Positions 39,880 to 41,062 of a stretch of 41,062 bases of DNA are shown here, in pieces (within the stretch, counting starts at the first letter, position 1; each line of letters begins with the position of its first letter). The notes below the pieces were generated by a model, which was not told where the DNA came from, ran no database searches, and was given only the letters and a program-made list of their open reading frames with translations. Origin of the DNA: Fomitopsis serialis (Eukaryota > Basidiomycota > Agaricomycetes > Polyporales > Fomitopsidaceae); assembly GCF_022376445.1 (NCBI RefSeq), contig NW_025955313.1:1-41062 (forward strand). Reading direction: 5' to 3'. The position numbers and the translations under genes are program-made.

Positions 39880-41062
39880 GGCGTGATTCGTTGTGCGATG
39901 TGGTACGCAACGGAAGATGAACGACCAGGACAGAACCAGGGAGTGGGTACTGAGCGTGAAGACATCATGCTCGCCACGCTTGAGGCACGTTATTAGTAGA
40001 CGCCGAATTCGACACAGGGATCGGACTGCAGCAAGCATGAACTTGAAGCGCAATGCGCGGTGCTTCGCATGTTAGACATCGTATGTGGTCCGCAGATGCG
40101 CTCTGAAGTCAAGTCGTGAGTGTAGTCTTGGGGTTCATTACATTAAGCCAAAAGAAACCCACCAGCGCCCACCTCTGACCGTTCTAACCAAATCTTGCAA
40201 TAGCACTGGTCTACATATACGTGTCTTCATGAGGCACGGGCTCTTGAGTCTCGAGCCTATCGAGTCTGAGGCGCATTAAGCTCATACGTATTCGGCGACG
40301 AATGTACACACTGGAGGTGGTGGTGAGTTGTCGGTTTGCCGCATGCCCCAACATAATATCGGGGTTTTTCGATGACCGGGAGAGCAGGTGCATGTGATAT
40401 CATATTAATCGGACCCACAGAGGCAAACAGTACCGTAGTAACCTAGACCAAAGAAGGCGAGCAACTGTGCGCCGACCGAGAATTGGCGATGTAGCTTGCT
40501 CTGCCTCTCCCTAACCCTTAATTATTGTGACGGTAGTGGTGAGAGAGAGTTGACCTTGAAGCGCTGACTAGTGACTCGCGAACCTAGTGACTGGCGCGTT
40601 GAAGCTGACATACAAGACGTACGAAGAATGTCTGTCATAGATGTCCACGGCGGTTTGACTTCCTGAGCTAAGCTGATAACGTACAACGCGCTATGGCTGT
40701 TGGACTGTCTCAGTATCTGAAGTGCGACATTGCGGCCACGGCGAACGTACGCAAGGGTATGGATAACATTGTCTCGGCGTAGAGAGATACTAACTTAAGC
40801 ATTGCCACTTATCATGATGTGGTCTGCGTAGGCCTACAAATGCGAATTGGTCAGTTCAACCGGCGGGTGTCAGGCATACAGGACGAAAGGCGTACCTTGT
40901 TGATTCATCGGATATCTGAGCATGTAGTGTTTTGTAAAATTCCGTCAGCTTTGCTTGATCGCCCGGCTGAGAGCACTGAGCACAGAAAATATCTGGCGAC
41001 ATCGACGTCTCCTGGCGCGACTCCAATGCAGTGACCAACGAACCGGGCTGCGCCCCAGTCGG
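39880..41062. other. Right flank without recognised genes
   Basis: The region upstream of BTB-E and to the window end contains only short ORFs with no domain (such as 40819-41034). It should hold the BTB-E promoter in its first few hundred bases. No RNA gene or repeat was noticed. Confidence 0.4.

Noticed and set aside
38467..40053. BTB-E read as a single intronless 528-residue ORF
   Set aside because: The upstream 58 codons have no homology to paralogues and the last 55 or so residues are out of frame; splicing restores the family C-terminus.

Overview
The window reads as nuclear DNA of a filamentous basidiomycete, most likely an agaricomycete (a polypore-like relative is a guess). The signs are many genes broken by short GT-AG introns (about 46 to 170 nt), a Tad-like LINE with an RNase H domain, a hAT transposon relic, an intron-bearing tRNA-Pro, and a multicopy BTB/POZ family. 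Nothing prokaryotic is present.

Layout. 1-5.3 kb: one unrecognised ORF (524-1315), low-complexity DNA, a weak membrane-protein ORF on the minus strand (3022-3807) and a truncated hAT transposase gene (4024-4747). 5.3-8.7 kb: a RING/coiled-coil gene (+) converging on a long coiled-coil gene (-). 9.3-13.2 kb: two tandem double-BTB genes, A and B. 13.4-16.4 kb: an eight-exon VPS9-domain plus CUE-domain Rab5 exchange factor (-). 18.5-20.4 kb: HMG-CoA synthase. 21.5-22.0 kb: a small secreted protein with an 18-residue repeat. 22.6-24.0 kb: ATP-dependent NAD(P)HX dehydratase. 24.1 kb: tRNA-Pro(UGG), minus strand. 25-40 kb: an accessory block with double-BTB genes C, D and E, two divergent CsbD-like stress genes and a 6.4-kb LINE.

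The accessory block is the most interesting part. BTB-C and BTB-D are tandem copies whose duplicated unit includes flanking DNA. What looks like the 3' end of a CsbD gene is stranded at the junction between them, which suggests that one duplication endpoint lay inside a CsbD gene. BTB-D is split by the LINE, which has a 13-bp target-site duplication. When the element and one copy of the duplication are ignored, the host reading frame runs on without a break, so the insertion looks recent. The whole block is arranged as a mirror: BTB(+)/CsbD(-) then CsbD(+)/BTB(-), centred on a 573-bp divergent CsbD promoter that holds two perfect CRE palindromes (TGACGTCA).

Functional reading. HMG-CoA synthase, NAD(P)HX dehydratase, VPS9 and the tRNA are housekeeping genes. 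The five BTB proteins share two BTB-like modules and a C-terminal half with cysteine pairs. By analogy with other BTB proteins they could be adaptors for cullin-3 ubiquitin ligases, but no substrate can be inferred. Exon limits were worked out by hand from splice signals, frame and homology between paralogues. Totals were checked for divisibility by three, but there is no transcript evidence.
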